From Kaistella flava (ex Peng et al. 2021) (GTDB taxonomy: Bacteria > Bacteroidota > Bacteroidia > Flavobacteriales > Weeksellaceae): a stretch of 64,000 bases of DNA. Both the position numbers and the translations under genes were made by a program. Below the pieces are notes generated by a model. The model made no database searches. It was not told the DNA's origin and was given only the letters and a program-made list of their open reading frames with translations. Shown in pieces: positions 37,248 through 46,063 of this stretch (its first letter is position 1; each line of letters begins with the position of its first letter). Where the stretch lies: the NCBI RefSeq assembly GCF_015191005.1, contig NZ_CP040442.1, positions 1,488,001 through 1,552,000 of the forward strand, read 5' to 3'.

Positions 37248-38735
37248 TTATTTTCTACGTTTTCGTTTCTTTTTAAGTTCATTCTCAGCAGGATCTTTTG
37301 CAGTTGTCGTACTCTTCATCAATTCAAATAACATTTCATCTACTGCTTTTATAATCTCATTTTTTTCATTATTTTGAGCTCGGTTTTCTATTTCCATATT
37401 GAAAATTCCTTCTGCATTAAAATATCTTTGGTATTCATTTTCTCCTAATAATGCTCGGAGTTCTCCGATATAATGGAATCTGGTGTGAACTGCGTACACT
37501 TTTCCATCCGCACTTTTTGCAATAGAAATACAATCATTCACTTTCCGCTGCTTTTTAATAAAATCCCTTACTTCATTTTGAACTTTCCTATAGGTATCCA
37601 AATCCTTTTTCCCTCTGTTTTCAAAAAGCATAAAATCTTGTAGTCCGGCTACTGGATTTTTTATTTTTAAAAATTCAAGTAGAATCATTTTTGACTCTAG
37701 ATTGGGAATATTGTAATCCTTCAATATTTCAAAAAGCTTTTTATCAATTTTATCGGAAGTGAATTCAAACAAATCATTCATTTTCATTACCTCACTTCCT
37801 TTATAAACTTTTCCTGTTTTATGGTCGATTAAGGTGTAACCAAATGGTTTAAAATCATCTTTTTGATGAAACACAGTATCAATCCCAAAAATGTCTTTCA
37901 GCTTTTTTTGAAGTTCACTTTCAAACTCAATTTTCATTTTTGAATAATTTTCTCGAGGAAATAATTTTTCATCTGGTAGCATTGATTCCTGCCTCCTATT
38001 ATCTTCCACTTTAAAAACCTTATTCGAATGGATCTCTTTGTATTTTATCAAAATGGCCTTGATCTGATTTTTCCTGTTATCATTCTTTTGGTGGTCGAAA
38101 ACGATTTGGTTACCATTAATAGTTTTCTTTTTCACTCCGTTTTTTAGAATATCAAAAGCGTTTTCATCTTTCTTATTTTTGACCATTTTGTATCCGCTTC
38201 TTTCGAGTAAAGTTTCCAGTTGGTTAAGAGAACTGATCTTATATTTCAATAATTTGTTTAATTTTTCATCCTCATTGAGTCCGTATATTTTTTCCATCAC
38301 TTGAGCCAACGCTTTTTGTGATTTTAGTTTTTCATAGCTATCATTAATCTTCTTCCCGGTTGTTTTGTCTACTCTTGTAGTAACCATATGCACATGGTTA
38401 TTATCGGTATCATTATGAAAAACTACTGTAAATGGCTGTTTTCCGTAACCCATTTCATCCATGAAATTTTCTGCAATCTTCGCCAACTCCTCTTTTGAAT
38501 GTTCCTGAAATTTGGTCGAGATCATGGCATGAAACTGAGGTTTTAGTACTTTTTTATTCCCAATTGAAATCGCTCTCAAATAATCTCTGACTTGCTCTTT
38601 CTTACTGGACTTATTAATAAATGATGGAAAATTTTTCATCAGCATTAATTGCCCTTTTCCTTTATCAATTTTCTTATCGTTGTAATTGACTCCTGGAAAA
38701 CTCGAACCCGCAGCAGCCATAACCTTAACAATCAT
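37248..38735 (-). CDS. Relaxase/mobilisation nuclease (MobB/BmgA-like, MOBP class)
   Basis: 495 residues. The N-terminal relaxase domain shows the three-histidine metal site: H107 in VVFHNDTDN and H114/H116 in NNHVHMV, with H69 in FHAMIS nearby. A likely catalytic tyrosine is Y18 in GVNYNDKK, a position typical of Bacteroidetes mobilisation proteins. The C-terminal ~300 residues are lysine-rich and helical. It nicks the origin of transfer and is carried covalently into the recipient. Its start overlaps the MobC-like gene by four bases (ATGA), so both are made together. The class assignment is by motif. Confidence 0.85.
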   Translation of the reverse strand: MIVKVMAAAGSSFPGVNYNDKKIDKGKGQLMLMKNFPSFINKSSKKEQVRDYLRAISIGNKKVLKPQFHAMISTKFQEHSKEELAKIAENFMDEMGYGKQPFTVVFHNDTDNNHVHMVTTRVDKTTGKKINDSYEKLKSQKALAQVMEKIYGLNEDEKLNKLLKYKISSLNQLETLLERSGYKMVKNKKDENAFDILKNGVKKKTINGNQIVFDHQKNDNRKNQIKAILIKYKEIHSNKVFKVEDNRRQESMLPDEKLFPRENYSKMKIEFESELQKKLKDIFGIDTVFHQKDDFKPFGYTLIDHKTGKVYKGSEVMKMNDLFEFTSDKIDKKLFEILKDYNIPNLESKMILLEFLKIKNPVAGLQDFMLFENRGKKDLDTYRKVQNEVRDFIKKQRKVNDCISIAKSADGKVYAVHTRFHYIGELRALLGENEYQRYFNAEGIFNMEIENRAQNNEKNEIIKAVDEMLFELMKSTTTAKDPAENELKKKRKRRK

Positions 38736-39082
38736 TTTGCAAGCAAAGAGTAAATTTTTTCAAACATTTCATTTTGCTGTTTTTTAAGAATTGCTATTTC
38801 TAATAACTTCTCTGAAAATTTCTTTAATTCTATTTCACTTATAAATTTTTGCCCATTCACGATTTTTGCAACCTGATTGATGTTGGTTTCTATTTTTACA
38901 AATAGGTTATCCTGCTTTTCAATGAACACTATTATTTTTCTTCTTTCGTCGTCCAGAATTCTACCTTCTACAGAATTGATGATTAAGCTCGTCAGAGAAA
39001 TATTTCTTTTCGCACAGTATTTTTGCCAATCTTCTTTTTTAGAATTCTGAATTCGTAGAATAATCAGTTTTTCTTTCACCAT
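38732..39082 (-). CDS. MobC-like relaxosome accessory protein
   Basis: 116 residues, basic, with an N-terminal ribbon-helix-helix-like pattern (IILRIQNSKKEDWQKYCAKR, then SLTSLIINSVEG) and a helical C terminus (FVKIETNINQVAKIVNGQK). This matches the small MobA/MobC proteins that bind the origin of transfer and load the relaxase in Bacteroidetes elements. It is the first gene of the mob-tra run; the origin of transfer is therefore expected just upstream (39083-39143) or inside the beginning of this gene, but I see no diagnostic nick sequence. Confidence 0.7.
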   Translation of the reverse strand: MVKEKLIILRIQNSKKEDWQKYCAKRNISLTSLIINSVEGRILDDERRKIIVFIEKQDNLFVKIETNINQVAKIVNGQKFISEIELKKFSEKLLEIAILKKQQNEMFEKIYSLLAK

Positions 39083-39143
39083 CTTATTTTTAAATATTCC
39101 CGAATGTTCTTCTGAGTAATAAGACCAATAATATTTTTAATTG

Positions 39144-39935
39144 TTAAGGTAAATAGGGTTTGGTCCAATTGGAGTACCCTTGAATTTCTCCGTAGGTATA
39201 GTAGGTATTAGATATTGCTTCTAAAGAACTTTTCGGAATTTGTATCGCAAAATTTTCAAGTAGTGCGGGAAAAAATTGGGTTGAATTTTCGGTATGCAGT
39301 AAAACAATCTGATTAGGAATATATCCGATATCACTGTAAATATTTCCAATATTAATAAAGGCGTCACCCAATATTGGCTCTGATTCACTTGATCTGTAGA
39401 TTTGAAAAAATACATTGACGATTCCTTGAACTTTTCTAAATAATACTGATCCTTTTAAACCACCATAATTTTTAGTTCCTATCGTATAAGATTTTAGAGC
39501 AGTTAAATAGGCGTTCGGATTTCCCGAATAGTTAACGGGTTCAGACCAGGTAGAGGTTGTGGTAAGACCTGCGGCGCTGTTATGGTCAAATGTCAATACA
39601 ATTTTGTATTCAATCGGCTGCTTTTCTTTTGAAAAAGATTTCCACAGACTACCATCAAAATAATATATGCCCGGTTCGGTTACATGAATGACCTGTCCCG
39701 AGAGAATAGATGGTAAAGTTGTTACAAAGATGATAGCACCCTTTTTTGTTGAAGAATAAGATTTTTCCCCTAACTGATCACCCGTGATTCGTGGAGGAAT
39801 AATTCCATCAAAATGATTCACATCATTTGGTTTTCCTACCACTTCTAAAGTTGTCTCCGGAGTTTGAGTATTGATACCAACTTGTCCTTCAATGGATATT
39901 GCTATTAACAATAAAAAATAAATCAATTTTCTCAT
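39144..39935 (-). CDS. Secreted surface protein with GINTQTP-type N terminus
   Basis: 263 residues with signal peptide (MRKLIYFLLLIAISIEG) followed at once by QVGINTQTPETTLEVVG and IIPPRITGDQL, an opening shared by many Flavobacteriia secreted proteins of unknown function. Then comes KGAIIFVTTLP and GIYYFDGSLWKSFS. The C-terminal half is variable. It has no sorting domain. It probably marks the edge of the conjugative core or is cargo. Function unknown. Confidence 0.65.
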   Translation of the reverse strand: MRKLIYFLLLIAISIEGQVGINTQTPETTLEVVGKPNDVNHFDGIIPPRITGDQLGEKSYSSTKKGAIIFVTTLPSILSGQVIHVTEPGIYYFDGSLWKSFSKEKQPIEYKIVLTFDHNSAAGLTTTSTWSEPVNYSGNPNAYLTALKSYTIGTKNYGGLKGSVLFRKVQGIVNVFFQIYRSSESEPILGDAFINIGNIYSDIGYIPNQIVLLHTENSTQFFPALLENFAIQIPKSSLEAISNTYYTYGEIQGYSNWTKPYLP

Positions 39936-40024
39936 CTGTATTTTTATTAAAAACTTCGAGACAAAATTGAGCGTTAATACCGTCTAAAACAATAGTAATC
40001 AAAGGACTTAGGCTAAATAAGAAC

Positions 40025-40075
40025 AATCTGGATTCATCTGGATTTTGAAAAGACTAAAAAAGAATAATCTGGAAT
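40025..40075 (+). repeat. Three copies of an ATCTGGA motif in the spacer upstream of the Septu-like operon
   Basis: The 347-base spacer (39936-40282) between divergent genes contains aatctggatt (40025-40034), catctggatt (40035-40044) and aatctggaat (40066-40075), all in one orientation and 10 and 31 bases apart, close to one and three helical turns. Such spacing suggests a binding site for a dimeric or cooperative regulator of the downstream operon or the surface-protein gene. A further stretch at 40126-40145 (actttcgaaataataaac) weakly resembles the B repeat described below. Nothing else recognisable is present. Confidence 0.4.
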
Positions 40076-40282
40076 GTCTTTTTTCCAAAAAATTTTATTT
40101 CAATCAAAAAAAATATTAAGTGGCAACTTTCGAAATAATAAACATTGATAGAGAATGAAGTTTCAGTGAGATCTTTTGTCCTTAATTAAATTTCTTGCAA
40201 GTATAAAGTTTTGGTATATTTATCCCCGCCTTCAGAAATACCCGAATCGTTATTCCTCATTTTAAAAAAGCAAAAATCTGAA

Positions 40283-42322
40283 ATGAAAAAAAACACAAAA
40301 AAGTCAATTAAAGAAACGAATCAACAATTTTCAATTGTAGGTTTATATGTTGACAGAGAATGTGATAACCATATAAGAAAAAACTTAGAAGATGGATACT
40401 ATCTTTTTAATGAATGGTGTGAAGTCAAAGAAGGTATAGTACAAATATCAGATCATAGGCAACCTGAAGATAATTTTTTTGGTAGTAACATAAGTATTCA
40501 AGCTATCGTAGGTAAAAATGGAAGTGGGAAAAGTTCTATACTCGAATTAATGTATAGAATGATTAATAATTTCGCTTTACATCTTGTAAAAAAACAGAAA
40601 AGGCGTGCCGCAAAGGTAATATACCATATTGAAGGTGTACATTCAGATTTATATTTTGTAAAAGGAAACACTTTAGGTTCATTAATATGTCGAGGCGAAT
40701 TCATTGGATTTAGTTTTGGAAATTATAAAATTTCATTTAGCAAGGAAAATGCTAAATTTTCGGATTTTACATTTTATGAAGAGCTTAAAAATGAAGAGCT
40801 AATAGAGATTGCTAAAATGTTCTTCTATTCCATTGTAACGAATTATTCTTTGCAGTCATTTATTGATTTTGATTATAAAACAGAATGTTCAACTCAATTT
40901 AATACAAATGAGAAAAGCGGAATTGATTCAAGCGCAATCTGGATTAATAGTTTATTTCATAAGAACGATGGTTACTTAACTCCAATAGTGCTAAATCCGT
41001 ATAGGCATAATGGTACTATTGATTTAAGAAAAGAATACCAACTTACTAACTCCCGTTTATCATCAATTCTAATTGAATCCAAGCGGAATAAGCGACAATT
41101 TATAGAAGGATATCAATTAAACACCATTGAATATACTTATGAGCCTCTACTGTTTTCAAAAAAGTTCGCTTATTGGAAAAAAAAGGATGCAAATTTTGAT
41201 GATTTTATCAAAAAGTTTATAAATTTAGATAAGCAAAGTTTTGCATCACTAATATTAAAGGAATACGGATGGGAGACTTCACCATCGCAACTGGAACCAC
41301 ATAATATTTCATGTCTATATTTGGTCTATAAAACACTTAGTATTGCTTCTAAATATCCTAGTTTTGATAAATTTGAAAGATTTGGTGATATAAATAAGTT
41401 TGAAGATATTGTAGAAGAGAAAGATAATATTGATTTAATCGCACTTGTAAAAGAAATAAAAAAACATAAATCTCATATAACTTTAAAAATCCGGCAAACA
41501 TTAAAATATCTTGACTGGTCTTCTAAAACTTCTGAATCTCCTCCACATTTAAATTTTGATTTTTCTTATGATGAGTACATTGAGGGATTGGCTTTAAATA
41601 AGCAACCAAAAGGGCTTGACGATATAACCGAACATTTACCACCTCCTTTTTTTAGTTTCAATATAAAATTAGAAAAAACAGAAAATGAAGAGGGCAAACC
41701 TAATAAACCTATTTTATTTCAAAGGATGAGTTCTGGCGAAAGGCAATTTATTTATACAATGAGTACTTTCGTTTACCATATCAAAAACATCTTATCAATC
41801 CAACAAAGTAACCGTGTAAGATATCGTAGCATAAATTTAATACTTGACGAAGTTGAATTATGTTTTCACCCCGAATACCAGAGATTATTTGTTGATAGTT
41901 TAATAAGGACAATACAACGTCTCAAACTAAACACACATTGTTCTTTTAATATCATAATTGCAACTCATTCACCGTTTGTATTATCAGATATTCCGATGTG
42001 TAATATATTGCATCTCAAAAATGGTATTCTCCAAAGTAAAGAACAATTCAAGAATCCATTTGGAGCAAACATCAATGATATTCTTTATCAAAGTTTCTTT
42101 TTAGAAAACGGATTTATTGGAGAATATGCACGTAAAAAAATATTAAAGGTTATCGGACAACTGAATAAACCACTACAATCAATAATTGATGAAAAGGAAA
42201 ATATAAAAGAAACTATTTCATTTGTAGGTGAGCCACTTATTCAAAAACAATTGCAAAGCTTGTACAATGAGAAATTTAATTTGCAGGATGAAAAAGATAT
42301 AAAATTTAAAAAAAGAACTTGA
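40283..42322 (+). CDS. Septu-like AAA/SMC-type ATPase (PtuA-like)
   Basis: About 679 residues from ATG 40283; an upstream TTG at 40211 would add 24 unlikely residues. N-terminal Walker A GKNGSGKSS (residues 77-85). After a ~430-residue insert come an ABC-like signature MSSGERQ, Walker B LILDEVELCFHPEY and an H-loop-type ATHSPFVLSD. This is the AAA_15/AAA_21 layout of PtuA, RecF-like and OLD-related ATPases. The next gene, 18 bases away, encodes an HNH nuclease, the exact pairing of the Septu antiphage system. PtuA is thought to sense or regulate, and PtuB to cut nucleic acid. It is longer than typical PtuA. Other ATPase-HNH defence pairs are possible. Confidence 0.75.
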   Translation: MKKNTKKSIKETNQQFSIVGLYVDRECDNHIRKNLEDGYYLFNEWCEVKEGIVQISDHRQPEDNFFGSNISIQAIVGKNGSGKSSILELMYRMINNFALHLVKKQKRRAAKVIYHIEGVHSDLYFVKGNTLGSLICRGEFIGFSFGNYKISFSKENAKFSDFTFYEELKNEELIEIAKMFFYSIVTNYSLQSFIDFDYKTECSTQFNTNEKSGIDSSAIWINSLFHKNDGYLTPIVLNPYRHNGTIDLRKEYQLTNSRLSSILIESKRNKRQFIEGYQLNTIEYTYEPLLFSKKFAYWKKKDANFDDFIKKFINLDKQSFASLILKEYGWETSPSQLEPHNISCLYLVYKTLSIASKYPSFDKFERFGDINKFEDIVEEKDNIDLIALVKEIKKHKSHITLKIRQTLKYLDWSSKTSESPPHLNFDFSYDEYIEGLALNKQPKGLDDITEHLPPPFFSFNIKLEKTENEEGKPNKPILFQRMSSGERQFIYTMSTFVYHIKNILSIQQSNRVRYRSINLILDEVELCFHPEYQRLFVDSLIRTIQRLKLNTHCSFNIIIATHSPFVLSDIPMCNILHLKNGILQSKEQFKNPFGANINDILYQSFFLENGFIGEYARKKILKVIGQLNKPLQSIIDEKENIKETISFVGEPLIQKQLQSLYNEKFNLQDEKDIKFKKRT

Positions 42323-42340
42323 ACATTATAAAAGAGAGAA

Positions 42341-43348
42341 ATGAGAAGAATCTTAATAAGTTCTAATATTGTACAATTAGCAGAGGATTATCATAACAAT
42401 CTTTTTAAAAAGAGAAAAGCTAACTTTAAGAAACCTATTAACAGCGATAGGACTTCAGGCAATCTAATTGTCTTGGAAGATTATCTTAGGGTTGATTGTG
42501 GTCTTACTCAGTATGCGGATTATGTTCAAACAATAATAGATAATTATTCTGAGATAATTACACTTCAGCCAAATGATTTTCAAAATTACAACGATGATTA
42601 TTTTAGCTTAACTCAGGACGATTTAGCTACAACAGTTACTCCACCAGTCGGAAACATCAGATTTGAAAGAAAGCAATTATATGATTTAATTTTGGATGCC
42701 ATGCGTTATGATGCAGTGCGTGACAAAGAATTTCTGCCATACGCAAAAAAAATTGGAATTAAATCCTGCATATACTGTAATGCTCAATTTTCAATTACCA
42801 CAGAATCGACTAATGGAACTCTTTCAGGTAAGTATGAATTGGATCATTTTTACCCAAAATCTAAATATCCTTTTTTGTCAACTTCATTTTTTAACCTCAT
42901 ACTATGCTGCTCACATTGCAATAAAACTAAATATGATAATACCGCACTATTTAATCTGTATGTTATCGATTATAATTTAATCGAGCCATTCTCTTTTTCA
43001 CTAGATAAAAGGTCAATGTTGCGTTATTTACTTACACAGAACGAAGAGGAGTTGGTTATAATATTTGATAGTATTGATTTGGATCTAAAAACAAACCATG
43101 AAAATTTATTTCATATATCAAAATTATACAATCAACACAAAGACATAGTTGAAGAAATAATCTGGAAATCCAAAATATACAATAAAAGTTATAAGGACAG
43201 CCTTTCAGATTCTTTTACTAGCCTATTTCCGAATACATCAAATTTTAATCGTTTTATTCTAGGTAATTATGACAGTCCAAACGACACTCATAAGCGACCT
43301 ATGTCAAAATTAATACAAGATATCGCAAAACAATTAGGGTTAATTTAA
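42341..43348 (+). CDS. Septu-like HNH endonuclease (PtuB-like)
   Basis: 335 residues. A zinc-ribbon HNH core lies at ~143-200: CIYCN (C143, C146), ELDHFYPKSKYP (H169) and CSHCNKTK (C190, C193). This DHF-x-PKS-x-YP arrangement between two CxxC pairs is the hallmark of the HNH family found in Septu and in some retron systems. No reverse transcriptase is nearby, so a retron is unlikely. It is cotranscribed with the ATPase. A purine-rich agagagaa stretch precedes the ATG. It probably degrades nucleic acid when released by the ATPase upon infection; that is family knowledge and not shown by this sequence. Confidence 0.78.
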   Translation: MRRILISSNIVQLAEDYHNNLFKKRKANFKKPINSDRTSGNLIVLEDYLRVDCGLTQYADYVQTIIDNYSEIITLQPNDFQNYNDDYFSLTQDDLATTVTPPVGNIRFERKQLYDLILDAMRYDAVRDKEFLPYAKKIGIKSCIYCNAQFSITTESTNGTLSGKYELDHFYPKSKYPFLSTSFFNLILCCSHCNKTKYDNTALFNLYVIDYNLIEPFSFSLDKRSMLRYLLTQNEEELVIIFDSIDLDLKTNHENLFHISKLYNQHKDIVEEIIWKSKIYNKSYKDSLSDSFTSLFPNTSNFNRFILGNYDSPNDTHKRPMSKLIQDIAKQLGLI

Positions 43349-43440
43349 AAATGAGGAATAATAACTAAACTTTCATTTTGCCTGTAAAATGAATTAACAA
43401 TCAACGAAACAATAAAATAAAACCCTTAGAACGAAACCGT

Positions 43441-43525
43441 CGGAGCTCTAATTTTGGTTTTCGTTTGGAGTTATCGAATTTGGAATTTAGGATTACAAAG
43501 CAGCTTTTTAGAATGATTGATTTTT
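43441..43525 (+). repeat. Intergenic repeat A, copy 1
   Basis: Contains attttggtt, then gttatcgaatttggaatt, then aaagcagctttttagaatga. The same order of blocks recurs after three other cargo genes at 45823, 47215 and 48338. It follows the HNH gene by about 90 bases. Within the 526-base spacer, the part from 43526 to 43780 holds no gene I can support. Confidence 0.65.
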
Positions 43526-43780
43526 TTGACTTTCTAGATATAAAACTCATTCAGATAACCATATAAATAGATTTTGAGAAATATTTTCGTACTGAAACTC
43601 GGCCGTCCTTCTGTTTTAAGCATTTATCGTTCAAAACCAAACAATTTTAAATCGATATCTACAACAAAAGCATCAATAAAACGAACCGAATCTCCCCAGA
43701 ATAGGAATTTTTCAAACTCGTAAAACCACTTTATTACGAACTATTCCAGTAATCTATTGCATTATTAAATTCACGAATTC

Positions 43781-43851
43781 ACCGCCTTATTATTGAAATA
43801 ATTTAGTTATTTTCGCAAATAATAAACGGATATTTTACACGGACTGCCGAT
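43781..43851 (+). repeat. Intergenic repeat B, copy 1
   Basis: accgccttattattgaaata followed by atttagttattttcgcaaat and aataaacgga; matches B copies at 45944 and 48458. It ends about 25 bases before the esterase start, so it may supply the promoter. Confidence 0.6.
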
Positions 43852-43874
43852 AGCTACAATTTTATAAAAACCCT

Positions 43875-44705
43875 ATGTATAAGAAAATTAGAACAATTAT
43901 CACATTTTTATTCTTCACAACATCATTCTTTTCTCATGCTCAAACTCAGCTTTTCGATAATATAAAAGTAGATAGTTTGACTTTTGTAAAGAACAGAAAT
44001 TCAATCAATAATTTATCAAATGATTTTTTTGAAAAACACGTTTATACTGAAGACGAAGGGGAAATACCTTATAGATTATTACTTCCCCAAAATTATAATA
44101 GGGAACAAAATTATCCTGTCATAATAGCTTTTCACAATTCATCAAGAATTGGAAATGATAATGAAAAACAGCTTGAACCCTTATCAAAAATTTGGATTAG
44201 GGAAGAAATTTATAATAAATATCATGCATTTGTTATTGTACCACAATTCAATGAACGGTCTTCAAATTATACAAAAGATAAAAATGAAATTCTCGTTTCA
44301 AAACCTTTCAATGATATTCATTTGATTTTTGGTTTATTGGAAAAATTCCAAAAAGAATATAAAATTGATAAATCTAGAATATATTTAGTTGGATATTCTA
44401 TGGGAGCATCAACTGCTCAAAATTTAATAAGTATATCAACAAATAAATTTGCGGCAATTGTTTCTGTTGCTGCTGTCCCCGATTTCTCCAATTCAAAGGC
44501 TTTAAGAAATAAGAATATCTTTTTAATTCACGGGGAAAAGGATACTGAAAATCCTTATGAAGGAAGCCTAAAATTATTTGAAAAATTAAAAGGCAATAAA
44601 AACTTGGTATTCAAAACTTATAATGAACTTAATCACGGAAATATTACAATTCCATTATTGTTAAATGATGAAATTCCAAATTGGTTGTTCAAACAAAAAA
44701 AATAA
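43875..44705 (+). CDS. Secreted alpha/beta-hydrolase (esterase-like)
   Basis: 276 residues with a signal peptide (IRTIITFLFFTTSFFSHA). An alpha/beta-hydrolase fold with oxyanion-type segment YPVIIAFHNSS, nucleophile elbow GYSMGAS (GxSxG), acid in LIHGEKDTENP and histidine in ELNHGN. This resembles secreted esterases or peptidases related to the phospholipase/carboxylesterase group; the substrate is unknown. It is followed after one base by the serine hydrolase lipoprotein gene, so the two form an operon. Its location between B1 and A2 suggests the pair moved as one cassette. Confidence 0.75.
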   Translation: MYKKIRTIITFLFFTTSFFSHAQTQLFDNIKVDSLTFVKNRNSINNLSNDFFEKHVYTEDEGEIPYRLLLPQNYNREQNYPVIIAFHNSSRIGNDNEKQLEPLSKIWIREEIYNKYHAFVIVPQFNERSSNYTKDKNEILVSKPFNDIHLIFGLLEKFQKEYKIDKSRIYLVGYSMGASTAQNLISISTNKFAAIVSVAAVPDFSNSKALRNKNIFLIHGEKDTENPYEGSLKLFEKLKGNKNLVFKTYNELNHGNITIPLLLNDEIPNWLFKQKK

Positions 44706-44706
44706 T

Positions 44707-45729
44707 ATGAAATATCATGCTTTACTCTTTCTATTACTTCTATTAGCGTCGTCTTGTAAGACTAATAAAATCAATACTAAAGAATGCTCTTCTTTATCAT
44801 CTACAATAGATAGCATTGCTTTAAATAATAACTTCAATGGTGTAATTTTAGTAGCAAAAGATTCTACAATTCAATATAAAAAGGCATTTGGTTATTCGGA
44901 TTTAGGCAACAAAACGGAATTAAAAACAAGCGATCTTTTTTTTATAGGATCAATCAGTAAGCAAATTACTGCAGTTTTAATTCTTAGAGAGTATGAAAAA
45001 GGTAATTTAAAGCTCACCGATAAAATCAATAAATATCTACCTATTAATCAACCTTGGGCAGATCAGGTCACTATCCATCATTTACTCACTCATACTCATG
45101 GAATTGTCGAAATTGACCAACCTCTTGAATTTGGAGTAGGCACTAAATTCCATTATTCGCAGATAGGATTTGGATTGCTTTCTCAAATACTTGAGAAAAT
45201 ATATCATAAATCTTTTGAGGAAATATCAACTAATTTATTTAATGAATATGGATTAAAAAACACCTTTCATCCAGATAATAAAAATTATAAACATCTTGTA
45301 AAAGGGTATGAGGAAAATAAAAATGGAAAATTGATTTATGCCGAAGGAAATCCTGTAAAATATATTGCCGCAGGAGGATTAATTTCTAACGTAGAAGATA
45401 TATTGAAATGGAATAAACTTCTATATTCTGGGAAACTTGTAAAGTCCACAACTTTAGATCTAATGAGAACTAGATTCGCAACGAGAGTTCATCCGATATT
45501 TGATGAAATTGAATATGGTTATGGATTATTATTCAAAGATAAACAGCAAAATATCGAAATCGGTGCATTTGGATACAGTCCCGGTTTTCCTTCAGCAGCG
45601 TATTATTATCCTCAAACAAATATGAATTTAATAGTCTTAGAAAATATTGGAGTTCATTTAGATGATTTCAAACAAACTTTTAAAGTTCATACAGATTTGA
45701 TGGATTTAATTAAGAATTTAAAATTGTAG
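44707..45729 (+). CDS. Beta-lactamase-fold serine hydrolase lipoprotein
   Basis: About 340 residues from ATG 44707, which lies one base after the esterase stop and starts a lipoprotein signal (MKYHALLFLLLLLASSC, lipobox ASSC). Family motifs: SxxK as SISK in FIGSISKQIT, HHLLTHTHG, and YSQ in KFHYSQIGFGLLS, the equivalent of YxN. It belongs to the class C beta-lactamase/DD-peptidase-like group, which includes esterases and peptidases as well as true lactamases. The late glycine motif is GAFGYSPGF. Drug hydrolysis should not be assumed. Confidence 0.8.
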   Translation: MKYHALLFLLLLLASSCKTNKINTKECSSLSSTIDSIALNNNFNGVILVAKDSTIQYKKAFGYSDLGNKTELKTSDLFFIGSISKQITAVLILREYEKGNLKLTDKINKYLPINQPWADQVTIHHLLTHTHGIVEIDQPLEFGVGTKFHYSQIGFGLLSQILEKIYHKSFEEISTNLFNEYGLKNTFHPDNKNYKHLVKGYEENKNGKLIYAEGNPVKYIAAGGLISNVEDILKWNKLLYSGKLVKSTTLDLMRTRFATRVHPIFDEIEYGYGLLFKDKQQNIEIGAFGYSPGFPSAAYYYPQTNMNLIVLENIGVHLDDFKQTFKVHTDLMDLIKNLKL

Positions 45730-45822
45730 TTAATAAGCTTTCGCTTTGTCTAAAAAAAAATAGATGAAAACCCCTGAACCCTTCGGCATTGCTCAGGATA
45801 AACTTTACCTTCGTGAACTTTT

Positions 45823-45904
45823 CACTAATTTTGGTTCTTTGATGGAATTATCGAATCTGTAAATGAGAATATTAAACCAGTTTTTTAGTATGAGTACTTT
45901 TTTA
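45823..45904 (+). repeat. Intergenic repeat A, copy 2
   Basis: ctaattttggttc, then attatcgaatctgtaaatga, then accagttttttagtatga. Same block order as the other A copies, lying about 95 bases after the serine hydrolase stop. Confidence 0.6.
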
Positions 45905-45943
45905 TGAAACTGACATAAGCTATTTTGGTGTAATAACAGTCCT

Positions 45944-46010
45944 ATCGCCATTTTATTGAAATAATTTAGCTATTTTTCAAAATAATAAAAGGAGGTTTTT
46001 ACACAGACTA
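45944..46010 (+). repeat. Intergenic repeat B, copy 2
   Basis: tcgccattttattgaaataa, then tttagctatttttcaaaata and ataaaagga, followed by ttttacacagact, which matches ttttacacggact in copy 1. It lies about 55 bases before the DUF4935 gene. Confidence 0.62.
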
Positions 46011-46063
46011 AAAGTATCAGAAATTTTGTCACAAAACCGAAGAAACCTATAACTTAATTACCT

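Larger units (their letters stand above)
12296..39082 (-). mobile_element. Conjugation and mobilisation core of an integrative conjugative element (CTnDOT-like tra order)
   Basis: One minus-strand block with gene order mobC, mobB, parA, (unknown), traE, traF, traG, four secreted proteins, traJ, traK, traL-position, traM, traN, coupling protein, M23 peptidase, element proteins, helicase/methylase. Many neighbours overlap by 1-26 bases, indicating translational coupling. The E-F-G...J-K-L-M-N order matches Bacteroidetes conjugative transposons. No tyrosine or serine recombinase, excisionase or repeat pair that could be an att site was found, so the ends are not defined and the element may be incomplete or may extend outside the recognisable block. 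Confidence 0.75.

Noticed and set aside
40283..43348. Retron with PtuA/PtuB effectors
   Set aside because: No reverse transcriptase or msr/msd-like structure lies on either side, so a stand-alone Septu-like system is the simpler reading.
44707..45729. Antibiotic-resistance beta-lactamase
   Set aside because: Only the general fold motifs are present, the group includes many esterases and peptidases, and the gene is coupled to an esterase; resistance cannot be claimed.
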